Assembly (NCBI RefSeq): GCF_900100395.1 | Contig: NZ_FNFB01000009.1 | Span: 1-64,000, forward strand | Source: Nonomuraea maritima | GTDB lineage: Bacteria > Actinomycetota > Actinomycetes > Streptosporangiales > Streptosporangiaceae | DNA: 64,000 nt | Reading direction: 5' to 3' | In this document: positions 9,013-17,678 of the stretch, piece after piece | How positions within the stretch are numbered: position 1 is the first letter of the stretch | How the letters are laid out: each line of letters starts with the position of its first letter | The notes under the pieces: generated by a model | Told to the model about the DNA's origin: nothing | What the model saw: only the letters and a program-made list of their open reading frames with translations | Database searches by the model: none | Made by a program: the position numbers and the translations under genes

Positions 9013-10785
9013 TCACGGTTTCAGCTGGAGCCTCTTCCTCGACGCGCCCGGGAACACGACGACCAGGTGCTGCTCACCGGAGTCGTCGGCCCGCACGTAG
9101 ACGCGGAGCCGGTAGCGGCCCTTCCCCCTGATCGCCAGGTTCGGCATCGGGGCGCCGGCGCCCACGTCTCCTCCGTCCATCTCCGGCACGGTCAGTTGTC
9201 CGCTGCGGCTCACGATGGGCACCTCGTTGACGTAGTCCCACCCGGCCACCCGCCGTGGCGGCGCGGCGCGGAACGCCTTCACCGTGAGGCACAGGTCACT
9301 GACGTCCTCGACGTGCCCGACGAGCACCGCGCTGCCGCCCACCCCGATCAGGGTGTCGTCGTCGTAGACCCGGTCCATCGCCAGCCCCGCTGCCTGCTCG
9401 GCTGCCTTGTCCCCGGGGTCCTGGACCAGGTAGCCGGGGTCGCCGTCCACGAACAGGAAGTAGTTGGCCGTGGCCTGGGCGACGCCCTTCGTCCGCGGCC
9501 ACGGGTCGCGGCACCTCGCATTGGCCTCGGCGATGTAGGCGTCGTTCGCCGCCTTCTGCTCCTCGGCCGACCGCAGCAGCTCGGGACGGGTCGCCCCGAC
9601 GACCTCAGGGCACACGTAGACGAGGTCCCACGGGTCCATGCCCGAGTCTGGCCGCTCGCTCCCGGCGCGGGTCAGGATCTCCCTCTCCTCCTCGCGATCC
9701 TTCGCCCGGCACAGCGCCCGCCCGTACGCGAGGACCGCCTGGTCGGGCAAGGTGTCCGGGAAGATGGGCGGGACGCCGGAGTATCTGATCCGCGCCTGGC
9801 ACAGGAACGCGGCGTCGCGCTCGGAAGGTTTGAGGTCGCCGAAGTGGGGCTGGTCGTAGCAGGGCGGCGACGCGCCGGTGAAGCTGTGGTGCGCGCTCTG
9901 CTCCGGGTGGACCAGCGCGACGATCGGCAGCAGGGCGACGGCCGCCATCGCGACGCGGAGTTCGCGCCGCCGCGCGGGCGGCCGGTCCGCCGGGCCGATG
10001 TCGGTGGGCAGCTCGCGGGCGGTCGCCGCGAGCCACACCGCGGGGACGAGCCCCAACGCGTCCAGGGCGATCCCTTCCACGAGGCCGCCGCTGAAGAGCA
10101 TGTCGGCGAGCGCGACGACCGAGATCATCAGCGCGAAAGAGCCCACGAACGCCCACCCGGCGACCAGCGTGCCTCGGCTCCACCGGCCGTCGCGCCGCTG
10201 CCCGACGACCGTGAGGACGATGGCCGCCGCCCCGCCCAGCGCCAGGACGAATCCCACGGCGTCGTTCGACCCGAGCTCCGGGAGGTCGAGTTCGTCGAGC
10301 AGCGCGTCGGCCATCCCGGCCAGTTCGAGCGCGAACATCGTCCCGGCCGTGGCGCGCAGCGCACGGGAGCGCCAGCGGATGACGAGCAGGAAGAGAACGT
10401 TGAGCGAGGTCCACAGCGCGAGATCGAATGCGGCGACCACCGTGTCGAGGAGCAGCGCCAATGGGTACCACAGGACGAGGTCGTACGCCACCGTCAGGTA
10501 CAGCAGCCGGCGCAGCGCCTTCGTGCGGCGGTCCATGGGACCGGGCGCAGGGGCACGCAGGATCAACCACAGGAACGCGGCCTTGACCACGGCGGCCACG
10601 ACCAACGCGACCGTCGTCGGGGTGTCGAACTCCTGATCCGTGAAGGGGAGCCCATAGGAAGGCGGCGACCACTCGACGGCCACCCAGAGCCAGGCGTCAC
10701 CGATCACCAAACCGGCGATCGCCGCCGCAAGAATCAGACCTACTACTCCGATTCTGATATTTCGCCATAATCGACCTGAAGGCAT
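9013..10785 (-). CDS. Multi-spanning membrane protein with large C-terminal soluble domain, unknown function
   Basis: I do not recognise a family. From ATG 10785 the product has a short basic N-terminus, then about seven to eight hydrophobic helices over residues 10-280 (for example IGVVGLILAAAIAGLVIG and LLYLTVAYDLVLWYPLALLL). A soluble domain of roughly 300 residues follows, with several Cys (CYDQPHF, CQARIRY, CRAKDRE, CPEVVG, CRDPW, LCLTVKAF) that could form disulfides if extracytoplasmic. An upstream in-frame ATG at 10845 sits directly after a terminator-like hairpin and lacks a ribosome-binding site, so 10785 is preferred. Codon 6 from this start is TTA (10768-10770 reverse). No operon partner is evident. 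Confidence 0.7.
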   Translation of the reverse strand: MPSGRLWRNIRIGVVGLILAAAIAGLVIGDAWLWVAVEWSPPSYGLPFTDQEFDTPTTVALVVAAVVKAAFLWLILRAPAPGPMDRRTKALRRLLYLTVAYDLVLWYPLALLLDTVVAAFDLALWTSLNVLFLLVIRWRSRALRATAGTMFALELAGMADALLDELDLPELGSNDAVGFVLALGGAAAIVLTVVGQRRDGRWSRGTLVAGWAFVGSFALMISVVALADMLFSGGLVEGIALDALGLVPAVWLAATARELPTDIGPADRPPARRRELRVAMAAVALLPIVALVHPEQSAHHSFTGASPPCYDQPHFGDLKPSERDAAFLCQARIRYSGVPPIFPDTLPDQAVLAYGRALCRAKDREEEREILTRAGSERPDSGMDPWDLVYVCPEVVGATRPELLRSAEEQKAANDAYIAEANARCRDPWPRTKGVAQATANYFLFVDGDPGYLVQDPGDKAAEQAAGLAMDRVYDDDTLIGVGGSAVLVGHVEDVSDLCLTVKAFRAAPPRRVAGWDYVNEVPIVSRSGQLTVPEMDGGDVGAGAPMPNLAIRGKGRYRLRVYVRADDSGEQHLVVVFPGASRKRLQLKP

Positions 10786-10845
10786 GAGACGCGATCTTAG
10801 CGCGATGTCACTGTACGGTCGGACCTGGCGGAACGGGCGTGCCAT

Positions 10846-10863
10846 AAAGCCCAGCCGGGCTTT
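10846..10863 (-). terminator. Hairpin downstream of the photolyase-like gene
   Basis: AAAGCCC-AGCC-GGGCTTT forms a perfect 7-bp stem about 190 bases after the photolyase-like stop (minus strand). The only T-rich flank is short, so the terminator call is moderate. The in-frame ATG immediately next to it argues against the longer start of the membrane-protein gene. Confidence 0.5.
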
Positions 10864-10990
10864 TGTCGGACCCTCACCTGGGCGCTGGGCCCGATGCTGG
10901 TTCGCGCCGGCCGGCGGCTTTCGGAAGAGCGCACTCCAGGGCAGAACGGGCGGGCTCTTTGAAAGGATTCTCCGTGGGCACTGAACGATG

Positions 10991-11004
10991 ATTTCCCGGG
11001 AAAT
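10991..11004. repeat. 14-bp perfect palindrome
   Basis: ATTTCCCGGGAAAT is perfectly self-complementary and lies about 50 bases after the photolyase-like stop codon. It is not part of an obvious stem-loop because it has no loop. It could be a protein-binding site, but no target gene starts next to it. Confidence 0.35.
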
Positions 11005-11049
11005 GTCGGGACACGTGAAGGTCTGCAGTTCTGCAATAGTCGGATGCGC

Positions 11050-12522
11050 TCAGGGCGGGGTGCTTCCGCGGTCGCGCTCGCGGGCGCAGACCTCGTCGAT
11101 GTCCGGCAGCCGGTGCAGGCTCTTGAGCTGCATGGCCATGCGCGGGTTGCCCTTGAGGCGGTCCTCGTTACGGGCGACGAACCACCAGTACCCCGCGGTG
11201 AACGGGCACGCCTCCGCACCCGTGCGCTCGGCCGGGCGGTAGGAACACCCGCCGCAGAAGTCGCTCATCCGGTTGATGTACGCGCCGCCCGCCGCGTACG
11301 GCTTCGTCGCGAGGGTGCCGCCGTCGGCGTGCTGGGACATGCCGACGACGTTGGGGATCATGACCCAGTCGTACCCGTCGACGAAGCAGCGGTGGAACCA
11401 GTCAGCCATGTCGCGGGGAAGGAAGCCGCGCTGGAGGGCGTAGTTGCCGAGCACCATCAGCCGCACGATGTGGTGGGTGAAACCGTGGTCGCGGACCTGT
11501 TCCAGCGCCCACGACAGGCACCGGGCCCGCACCGCCCCGGCGTCCAGCTCCCCGAACCACTCCGGCGGAGGGACGTCCGCGGCCAGGTGGTTGCTGTCAC
11601 GGTAGGAGGGGCCGAGGTGCCAGTACAGGTGCCACATGTAGTCGCGCCAGCCGATGACCTGACGTACGTACCCCTCCACGCTCGCCAGCGGCGCCTTGCC
11701 CGCGTGATGGGCCGCCTCGGCCGCGCGTACGCACTCCATGGGGTCGAGCAGCCCGAGGTTGAGCGCGGCGGACAGCAGGCTGTGCGCCATCACCGGGTCG
11801 TCGGCGAGCATGGCGTCCTGGTGCGGGCCGAAGCACGGCAGCCGATGGGTGACGAAGTCGTCGAGGGCGGCGAGGGCCTCGGCCCTGGTCGCGGGGAAGG
11901 CGCGGGGCCCGTCACGGCCGACGAAGGCCACGTCCCCGTCGCGTTCCCACCGGGAGAGGTCGTCGCGGACCTCTTCGTCGATCTCGTCCTCCACCGGCCG
12001 CCAGGGGCGGGGTGCGTCCAGCCCGCCCGGGGGAGGAGGCTGCCGGTTCTCGGGGTCGAAGTTCCAGCGTCCGCCGACGGGATCGTCCCCGTCCATGAGG
12101 ACGTCCAGCCGTCGCCTGGCGTCCCGGTAGAAGTCCTCCATCAGCAGGCGGCGGCGCCCGCGCCCGCTCGCCCACGCGGCGAAGTCCTCCTGGGTGGTGG
12201 TGAAGCCGCGCGGCTCCAGCACGGTGACGTCCGGCAGCCGGGCGACGAAGTCGGCGGCCGCGTAGGAGGTGGGACGGCACACCGTGAGCGGCTCGCGCAC
12301 GCGGGCCAGCGCCTCGCCGTAGGTGTCGGCGCGGAGGAAGACGGCTTGCCCGCCGAGCTCGGCGGCGCGGTGCCGCAGCGCCGAGAGCACCAGGTGGGCC
12401 TTCTGGCGATGGAACCGTCTGCGGCGCAGGACGGCCCGCGACTCGATGAGCAGCACCGGCTGGTCGGCCGCGTCGAGGAAGTGCTCCCCGAGCTGGTCGG
12501 CGAAGGTCCAACGCCTGGCCAT
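11050..12522 (-). CDS. FeS-BCP-type cryptochrome/photolyase (PhrB-like, probable (6-4) photolyase)
   Basis: The 490-residue protein matches the bacterial iron-sulfur cryptochrome/photolyase group. The N-terminal Rossmann domain (about 1-130) would hold an antenna chromophore. The hallmark GGRWNFDPENRQ lies near 150-160, and the C-terminal helical FAD domain includes GWRDYMWHLYW, HHIVRLMVLGNYA and DGYDWVMIPNVVGMS. Cysteines in FCGGCSYRP (about 424 and 427) and ACPFTAGYWWF (about 437), with an upstream Cys (perhaps near 333), are the expected [4Fe-4S] ligands. It would repair UV lesions or act as a blue-light sensor. It lies downstream of and on the same strand as the ECF41 gene, with a 78-base gap and its own ribosome-binding site (GGGGAAG). 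Confidence 0.88.
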   Translation of the reverse strand: MARRWTFADQLGEHFLDAADQPVLLIESRAVLRRRRFHRQKAHLVLSALRHRAAELGGQAVFLRADTYGEALARVREPLTVCRPTSYAAADFVARLPDVTVLEPRGFTTTQEDFAAWASGRGRRRLLMEDFYRDARRRLDVLMDGDDPVGGRWNFDPENRQPPPPGGLDAPRPWRPVEDEIDEEVRDDLSRWERDGDVAFVGRDGPRAFPATRAEALAALDDFVTHRLPCFGPHQDAMLADDPVMAHSLLSAALNLGLLDPMECVRAAEAAHHAGKAPLASVEGYVRQVIGWRDYMWHLYWHLGPSYRDSNHLAADVPPPEWFGELDAGAVRARCLSWALEQVRDHGFTHHIVRLMVLGNYALQRGFLPRDMADWFHRCFVDGYDWVMIPNVVGMSQHADGGTLATKPYAAGGAYINRMSDFCGGCSYRPAERTGAEACPFTAGYWWFVARNEDRLKGNPRMAMQLKSLHRLPDIDEVCARERDRGSTPP

Positions 12523-12546
12523 CGATCACTTCCCCGGTACGAGAGG

Positions 12547-12573
12547 TCCCGGACCACTACGTACCGTCCGGGA
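12547..12573. promoter_or_regulatory. Inverted repeat between the ECF41 and photolyase-like genes
   Basis: TCCCGGAC (12547-12554) and GTCCGGGA (12566-12573) are perfect 8-bp arms around 11 bases. The site is 28-54 bases downstream of the ECF41 stop direction boundary and 25 bases upstream of the photolyase-like ATG. It is either a weak terminator for the sigma gene or an operator for the photolyase-like gene. Confidence 0.35.
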
Positions 12574-12600
12574 GGGTTCGGTATGCCTCCCATGACATGA

Positions 12601-13485
12601 TCAGTGCGAGGTGACGGGGGTCTCGGCCGCGATGCGGGTGAGCTTGTCGGGGTTGCGGACGTAGTACAGGCCGGTGACGCGGGCGTCCTCCACGCGGAAC
12701 GCCAGCACGCCGTCGATCTCGTCGTCCAGGCGCAGGATGAGCCCGGGGTTGCCGTTGAGCGTCGTCGGCTCACCGGTGACGACGCCGCCGGCCTTGACGA
12801 CGATGCCGGCCATGTAGCGGAGCACCTTGTCGGCGCCGTCGATCGGCCGCAGCGCCGCGAGCTTGACGCCGCCGCCGTCGCTGACGAACACGACGTCCGG
12901 GGCCAGCACGTCGAGCAGCGCCCGCAGGTCCCCGGTCAGGAGCGCGCTCTGGAACGAACGCAGTACCGCCCGCGCCTCCTCGGGGGAGGCCGGTGTACGC
13001 GGCCGGCGGGCGTCGACGTGCCGGCGGGCGCGGTGGGCGATCTGGCGTGCGGCGGCAGCGCTCTTGCCGATCGCGGCCGCGATGTCGTCGTAGCCGATGT
13101 CGAAGACCTCGCGCAGCACGAAGACGGCGCGTTCTGTCGGTGAGAGCGTCTCGAGGATGAGCATGAGCGCCAGCGACAGGTTCTCGGCCAGCTCGACGTC
13201 CTCGGCCACGTCCGGCGTGGTGAGCAGGGGCTCGGGCAGCCAGGGGCCGACGTACGACTCCTTGCGCCGGTTGAGGGTGCGGAGCCGGTTGAGCGCCTGC
13301 CGGGTGGTGATCCGTACGAGGTAGGCGCGGTGGTCATGCACCTGGGCGAGATCGACCCTGACCCACCGCAGCCAGGTCTCCTGGAGGACGTCCTCGGCGT
13401 CCGCCGCCGACCCGAGCATCTCGTAGGCGACGGTGAACAGCAGGTTGCGGTGGGCGACGAAGGACTCGGTGGCGTGGTCGTTCAT
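12601..13485 (-). CDS. ECF41-family sigma factor (SigJ-like) with C-terminal SnoaL-like domain
   Basis: The 294-residue product has sigma region 2 (MLGSAADAEDVLQETWLRW), region 4 (TERAVFVLREVFDIGYDDIAAAI) and a fused C-terminal SnoaL/NTF2-like regulatory domain. The ECF41 marks WLPEP, DGGG (here followed by V) and NPDKL are all visible. In this group the C-terminal extension replaces a separate anti-sigma factor. ATG 13485 is chosen because it overlaps the upstream oxidoreductase stop in ATGA, giving translational coupling; a longer frame to 13650 is read-through of the oxidoreductase. A matching ECF41 promoter lies before the oxidoreductase, so the two-gene operon is probably autoregulated. 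Confidence 0.93.
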   Translation of the reverse strand: MNDHATESFVAHRNLLFTVAYEMLGSAADAEDVLQETWLRWVRVDLAQVHDHRAYLVRITTRQALNRLRTLNRRKESYVGPWLPEPLLTTPDVAEDVELAENLSLALMLILETLSPTERAVFVLREVFDIGYDDIAAAIGKSAAAARQIAHRARRHVDARRPRTPASPEEARAVLRSFQSALLTGDLRALLDVLAPDVVFVSDGGGVKLAALRPIDGADKVLRYMAGIVVKAGGVVTGEPTTLNGNPGLILRLDDEIDGVLAFRVEDARVTGLYYVRNPDKLTRIAAETPVTSH

Positions 13486-14597
13486 CGGGACGTGGCCTTG
13501 CGCGCCCCGGACGCCAGCTGGTCGATGGGGAGCCGGCAGGCGAGCTCCTTGACCTTGGCGCCCGCCCGGCCGCTGACGCGGAGCGCGTTCGGCCGGTCGT
13601 TCAGGTAGGCGATCTGCGCGACCGCCTCGTCCCGGCCGAGGCTGACGCACTGACCCGCGAACAGCAGCCGGACGGGGGAGGGCGTCCTTCCCGCGACGCG
13701 GCGCAGGATCGTGTTCGCGGCACCCGAACCCAGCTGCACGGCGGCCTGGCAGCTCATCCTGAAGGGCCGGTCGCTCATCGCCGCCGCGTCCCCGGCGGCC
13801 ACGATGCGGACGTCGTCCAGGCTGGTCAGCGTCGCGTCGGTGAGCAGGCGGCCCTCGGCGTCGGTCCGCAGCCCGCTGCGGGCGGCCAGGTCAGGGACGC
13901 GGAACCCGGCGGTCCAGATCGTCAGCGCGCTGGGCAGCTCGCGGCCGTCGTCGAGCCGTACGGCGTCGGGGGTCACCTCCGCCACCCGCGCGCGGCGACC
14001 TTCGACGACGGTCACGCCGAGCGCGGCGAGCCTGCGGGCGACCGCGCGGCGGCCCCGGGCGTGCAGGTAGGGGCCGAGCTCGGCGCCGCAGACCAGGGTG
14101 ACCGCGCGGCCCTGCTCCGCGAGCTCGGCGGCGGTCTCGATCCCGGTCGGGCCGCCCCCGACCACCGTCACCGGCGCCGTCGCGGGCGTCGCGGCCAGCG
14201 CCGGCCGGAGTCGCTCCGCGCCCTCCAGGTCCGACACGGAGTGAGCGAACTCCGCCGCTCCCGGCACGCCGGGATCTGCGGCGCCGCTGCCCACCGCGTA
14301 GACGAGGTAGTCGTACGCGAGCGTGCCGCCGCCCGCCAGCGTCACCGTGCGCTCGGCGGCGTCGATCCGGGTCACGGCGTCCACCACCAGCCGGACGGCA
14401 CCGCCCAGGACCGCGCCGAAGCCCTCGACCGCGTCGTCGGAGCCGGTCACGAGCTGGTGCAGGCGGATCCGCTCGACGAAGTCGGGACGTCGGTTGACCA
14501 GGGTCACCGACACGCCGTCGTGCCGGGCCAGGCGGTTGGCCGCCATCACGCCTCCGTATCCGCCGCCGACCACGACCACCTCGACGTTGCCGCTCAT
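13482..14597 (-). CDS. NAD(P)/FAD-dependent oxidoreductase (NDH-2-like) linked to ECF41
   Basis: The 371-residue flavoprotein has an N-terminal FAD dinucleotide motif (VVVVGGGYGGVMAANRLA), a second nucleotide-binding motif (VTVVGGGPTGIETAAELAE) and a C-terminal FAD contact (IVAAGDAAAMSD). This is the pyridine-nucleotide-disulfide oxidoreductase/NDH-2 type; no C-terminal membrane helix is clear, so its electron acceptor is unknown. Tandem ATGs at 14600 and 14597 follow GGAGGG, and the second gives the better spacing. It is the first gene of the operon with the ECF41 factor. ECF41 factors are typically encoded beside such oxidoreductases or carboxymuconolactone-decarboxylase-like enzymes and regulate them. 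Confidence 0.9.
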   Translation of the reverse strand: MSGNVEVVVVGGGYGGVMAANRLARHDGVSVTLVNRRPDFVERIRLHQLVTGSDDAVEGFGAVLGGAVRLVVDAVTRIDAAERTVTLAGGGTLAYDYLVYAVGSGAADPGVPGAAEFAHSVSDLEGAERLRPALAATPATAPVTVVGGGPTGIETAAELAEQGRAVTLVCGAELGPYLHARGRRAVARRLAALGVTVVEGRRARVAEVTPDAVRLDDGRELPSALTIWTAGFRVPDLAARSGLRTDAEGRLLTDATLTSLDDVRIVAAGDAAAMSDRPFRMSCQAAVQLGSGAANTILRRVAGRTPSPVRLLFAGQCVSLGRDEAVAQIAYLNDRPNALRVSGRAGAKVKELACRLPIDQLASGARKATSR

Positions 14598-14629
14598 CAT
14601 GTCTCCCTCCGCGATGGACTCGGCATGGA

Positions 14630-14656
14630 GACACCGGCTGCTCGTCGGCTGTGACA
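14630..14656 (-). promoter_or_regulatory. ECF41-type promoter (TGTCACA-N16-TGTC)
   Basis: On the minus strand TGTCACA (14656-14650) is followed by exactly 16 bases and TGTC (14633-14630). The published ECF41 promoter is TGTCACA in the -35 region and CGTC in the -10 region with 16 bases between, so only one base differs. It ends about 30 bases before the oxidoreductase start, leaving room for the GGAGGG ribosome-binding site. This supports direct autoregulation of the operon by the ECF41 factor. Confidence 0.75.
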
Positions 14657-14792
14657 GGCGGCGGGATGAGACGTAGCACACACCGGTTCCCGGCGCGTTG
14701 CTGATCTACAACGTAAAGGCGGTGGCCAGGTGTCGCTCACGGGGAGCGGTGGAGTCGGCGGCGGCCGGGTGTTGCCCTGGGGAGACGTGGCG

Positions 14793-15239
14793 TCAGCGGG
14801 GGCCGGCCGCGGCCGGTTCCGGGGTGGTCGCGGTGCGGAGCGCGGCCACGAGTGCCGCCAGGTCGTCGGTGGCTGCCTGGTCGAGGGCCGTGGTCAGGGT
14901 GTGTTCGTAGACGGGGGCGGCGCTCGCCTTGCGCTCCCTGCCCTCGTCCGTGATGACCGTGTAGACGCCGCGCCGGTCGTCGGCGCACATGTCGCGGCGG
15001 GTGAGGCCTGCGGCCTCCAGGCGTCCGACGAGGCGGGTGACCGAGCTCTGGTTGAGGCCCAGCAGGTCGGCCAGCTCCTGCATGCGCAGCTCGCCGCCCG
15101 CGGCCGAGGACAGGTGGCACAACGCGCGGTACTCCGACAGGCCGAGCCCGTGGTGCTGCAGCGCGGCCGCGAGCTCGTGCTCGACCCGGGCGTGCAGGCG
15201 TACGACGCCGTTCCAGAGTTCGTCGTCGATCATGGCCAT
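14793..15239 (-). CDS. MarR-family transcriptional regulator
   Basis: The 148-residue product has the MarR winged helix: ELRMQELADLLGLNQSSVTRLVGRLEAAGLTRR with a following DDRRGVYTVITDEGR wing. ATG 15239 is preceded by GAAGGGGA; a second ATG two codons on is possible. It is divergent from the secreted peptidase gene at 15368, and the 128-base interval contains two palindromes, so it probably controls itself and the peptidase. Members respond to small phenolic or lipophilic ligands; the ligand here is unknown. Confidence 0.9.
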   Translation of the reverse strand: MAMIDDELWNGVVRLHARVEHELAAALQHHGLGLSEYRALCHLSSAAGGELRMQELADLLGLNQSSVTRLVGRLEAAGLTRRDMCADDRRGVYTVITDEGRERKASAAPVYEHTLTTALDQAATDDLAALVAALRTATTPEPAAAGPR

Positions 15240-15272
15240 CGCGCGGCATCCCCTTCCCGGTGTTGATCCAAT

Positions 15273-15329
15273 CGTACATGCGTACGCAGAATCTGCTTGA
15301 ACATGCAACCAACCATGATCGGTATACCG
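15273..15329. promoter_or_regulatory. MarR/peptidase divergent regulatory region
   Basis: Two inverted repeats lie between the divergent starts: CGTAC-ATGC-GTACG (15273-15286) and the perfect 10-bp palindrome CGGTATACCG (15320-15329). Both have the size expected of MarR operators. TTGAAC at 15297-15302 could be the peptidase -35 element, with a -10 overlapping the second palindrome at a long spacing. Confidence 0.45.
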
Positions 15330-15367
15330 TCGAGCGGTACAGCACCCCCCTCCAAGGAGCAGCAACC

Positions 15368-16783
15368 GTGCGATCCCGGTTACTGGCCTGCCTGGCCGCC
15401 TCCATGACGGTCACGACGGCCCTCACTCTCCAAGCGCTTCCCGCCCACGCGAGCCCGGCCACCAGCCCGGCCGCGGTCGCGGTGCAGGACGACCTGCTCG
15501 ACCGGCTCGCCGCCGTCCCCGGGCTCACCGTGGTGTCGGAGACCCAGCAGTCCGGCTACCGCTTCTTCGTTCTGTCCTACACCCAGCCGATCGACCACAA
15601 GAACCCCGGCAAGGGGACGTTCCAGCAGCGGTTCACCCTGCTGCACCGGTCGACCGAGGCGCCCGTCGTCCTCTACACCGGCGGGTACGGCCTCGCGGCG
15701 AACCCGGCGCCCTCGCGTACCGAGCCGACGCAGCTGGTCGACGGCAACCAGGTGTCCGTGGAGCACCGGTTCTTCCGGTCCTCGCGCCCCGAGCCCGCAG
15801 ACTGGGACGACCTGACCATCTGGCAGGAGGCGTCCGACGAGCACCGCATCGTCCAGGCGCTCAAGACGATCTACTCGGGCAAGTGGATCCAGACGGGAGC
15901 CAGCAAGGGCGGCATGACGTCGGTCTACCACCGGCGCTTCTACCCCGACGACGTGGACGGCGTGGTGGCCTACGTCGCCCCGAACGACCGGGTGAACCCC
16001 CAGGACCACGCCTACGACCAGTTCTTCGCCCAGGTCGGCCCGAAGGACTGCCGTACCGCGGTGGAGGACGTGCAGCGTGAGGCGCTCAAGCGGCGCACGG
16101 CGATGGTGGCGCTGCTGGAGCAGGACGCCGCGCGCAACGGCTACACCTTCACGAGGACGCTCGGCAGCGCCGACCGGTCGTTCGAGATGACGGTCCTCGA
16201 CACGGCGTGGGCGTACTGGCAGTACATGTCGGTGGCCGACTGCGCGTCCGTGCCGCAGAAGACCGCCACGGACGCCGAACTGTATGCCTGGATCGACGCC
16301 GTCACCTTCTTCGGCTTCTACACCGACCAGGGGCTCGACTACTACACGCCGTACTACTACCAGGCGGCCACCCAGCTCGGCTGGCCCGACCTGAGGTTCC
16401 CGCACCTGCGCGGGCTCACCCGCTACCCGGGCCTCTACCAGCCCAATTCCTCCATCCCGGCCGAGCTGCGCTCGCGGCACGACGCGCGGGCGATGCTGGA
16501 CGTGGATCAGTGGGTGCGTACCCGGTCCGAGCGGATGATGTTCGTCTACGGCGAGAACGACCCGTGGAGCGCTGAGCGGTTCGCCCCGAGCCGACGTGAC
16601 TCCTACCTGTACGTGGCGCCCGGAGCCAACCACGGGGCCAACATCGCGCGCCTGCCCGAGACGGAGCGCGCCGCGGCGACGGAGACGCTGCGGCGCTGGG
16701 CGGGGGTGTCGCCCGCACTGCGGACCGCGCAGGCGGCGGACCTCCCGCTCGACGACATGCTTCCCGACCGCCGGACGCGCTGA
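15368..16783 (+). CDS. Secreted serine peptidase, S37/PS-10 type (tripeptidyl aminopeptidase-like)
   Basis: The 471-residue exported protein opens with a signal peptide (basic start, hydrophobic LLACLAASMTVTTALTLQ, cleavage probably near ALPAHA). An alpha/beta-hydrolase peptidase domain follows. Visible triad candidates are Ser179 in GASKGG, Asp398 in YGENDPWS and His422 in GANHGAN. This is the S28/S37 prolyl or tripeptidyl aminopeptidase type of streptomycetes. GTG 15368 follows AAGGAG (15354-15359); the frame is open further upstream, but only this start gives a clean signal peptide. Codon 5 is TTA. It is divergent from the MarR gene and converges on an SDR gene with a shared terminator. 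Confidence 0.88.
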   Translation: MRSRLLACLAASMTVTTALTLQALPAHASPATSPAAVAVQDDLLDRLAAVPGLTVVSETQQSGYRFFVLSYTQPIDHKNPGKGTFQQRFTLLHRSTEAPVVLYTGGYGLAANPAPSRTEPTQLVDGNQVSVEHRFFRSSRPEPADWDDLTIWQEASDEHRIVQALKTIYSGKWIQTGASKGGMTSVYHRRFYPDDVDGVVAYVAPNDRVNPQDHAYDQFFAQVGPKDCRTAVEDVQREALKRRTAMVALLEQDAARNGYTFTRTLGSADRSFEMTVLDTAWAYWQYMSVADCASVPQKTATDAELYAWIDAVTFFGFYTDQGLDYYTPYYYQAATQLGWPDLRFPHLRGLTRYPGLYQPNSSIPAELRSRHDARAMLDVDQWVRTRSERMMFVYGENDPWSAERFAPSRRDSYLYVAPGANHGANIARLPETERAAATETLRRWAGVSPALRTAQAADLPLDDMLPDRRTR

Positions 16784-16795
16784 GGCGCTTCAGTG

Positions 16796-16822
16796 CCGGG
16801 CCGCGTGGTTGGCGCGGCCCGG
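16796..16822. terminator. Bidirectional terminator between peptidase and SDR genes
   Basis: CCGGGCCGCG and CGCGGCCCGG form a perfect 10-bp stem with a 7-base loop, placed exactly between two convergent stop codons. It has no T-tract, as is common in high-GC actinomycetes. Confidence 0.75.
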
Positions 16823-17575
16823 TCAGCCCCGTCCGATGAACGGCATCGTGGTCGCCATGACGGTCATGAACTGGACGTTCGCGTCGAGCGGAAGCCCCGC
16901 CATGAACACGATGGCCTCCGCGGCCCGCCGTACGTCCATGGTCGGCTCGGGCGCGATCGAGCCGTCGGCCTGCGGGACGCCCCGGCTCATCGCCTCGGTC
17001 ATGTCCGTCGCGGCGTTGCCGATGTCGATCTGCCCGCACGCGATGCCGTACGCGCGGCCTTCGAGCGAGATGGCCTTGGTCAGGCCGGTGATCGCGTGCT
17101 TGGTGGCCGTGTAGGCGGTGGCGTACGGGCGGGGCACGTGCGCCGACAGTGAGCCGTTGTTGATGATCCGTCCGCCGCGCGCCTTCATGTGGCGGAACGC
17201 CTCCTGGGCGCACAGGAACGCCCCGGTCAGGTTCGTCCGTACGACGTCGGACCACGCGTCGGGGGAGATCTCGTCGAACGGCACGGCAGGACCGAAGACG
17301 CCCGCGTTGTTGACGAGCACGTCCACCCCGCCGAAGCGCTCGGCGCACCGGGCGAACAGCTCGTGCACGGACGTGGGCTCGGTGACGTCGCACGGCGCGA
17401 CGAGCACGCTGTCGTCCGTGCCGCCGGTGGCCCGCGCGGTCTCCTGGAGCGGCGCCGCCCGCCGCCCGGCCAGCACCACCCGGTAGCCCTCGCCGTGGAG
17501 GGCGAGCGCGGCGTGCCTGCCGATCCCCGACCCGGCTCCGGTGATCACCACGACCCGGCCGCTCTGTTCCTTCAC
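16823..17575 (-). CDS. Short-chain dehydrogenase/reductase
   Basis: The 250-residue classical SDR has the NAD(P) motif [16 protein letters not shown], the NNAG motif (LVNNAGVFG) and the catalytic Ser plus Tyr-x3-Lys (YTATK) in order. It should be an active cytosolic NAD(P)-dependent oxidoreductase of unknown substrate. GTG 17575 has GGGAAGGG upstream; the longer frame has no SDR homology. It is divergent from an O-methyltransferase gene with about 100 bases between starts, which may hint at a shared substrate pathway but proves nothing. Confidence 0.9.
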   Translation of the reverse strand: MKEQSGRVVVITGAGSGIGRHAALALHGEGYRVVLAGRRAAPLQETARATGGTDDSVLVAPCDVTEPTSVHELFARCAERFGGVDVLVNNAGVFGPAVPFDEISPDAWSDVVRTNLTGAFLCAQEAFRHMKARGGRIINNGSLSAHVPRPYATAYTATKHAITGLTKAISLEGRAYGIACGQIDIGNAATDMTEAMSRGVPQADGSIAPEPTMDVRRAAEAIVFMAGLPLDANVQFMTVMATTMPFIGRG

Positions 17576-17678
17576 CGCGTTGCCCTTCCCTCTCCGACAC
17601 CGTCTGGGACGAGTAAACCAAGATCGGCGGTGTTGCCGCGTGGTACGTTCCGGGCAGGCAGGCTTCTTGGGAGGAGTC

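Noticed and set aside
13486-13650. N-terminal extension of the ECF41 factor
   Set aside because: It is the oxidoreductase gene read in another frame; the ATGA overlap gives a natural start at 13485.
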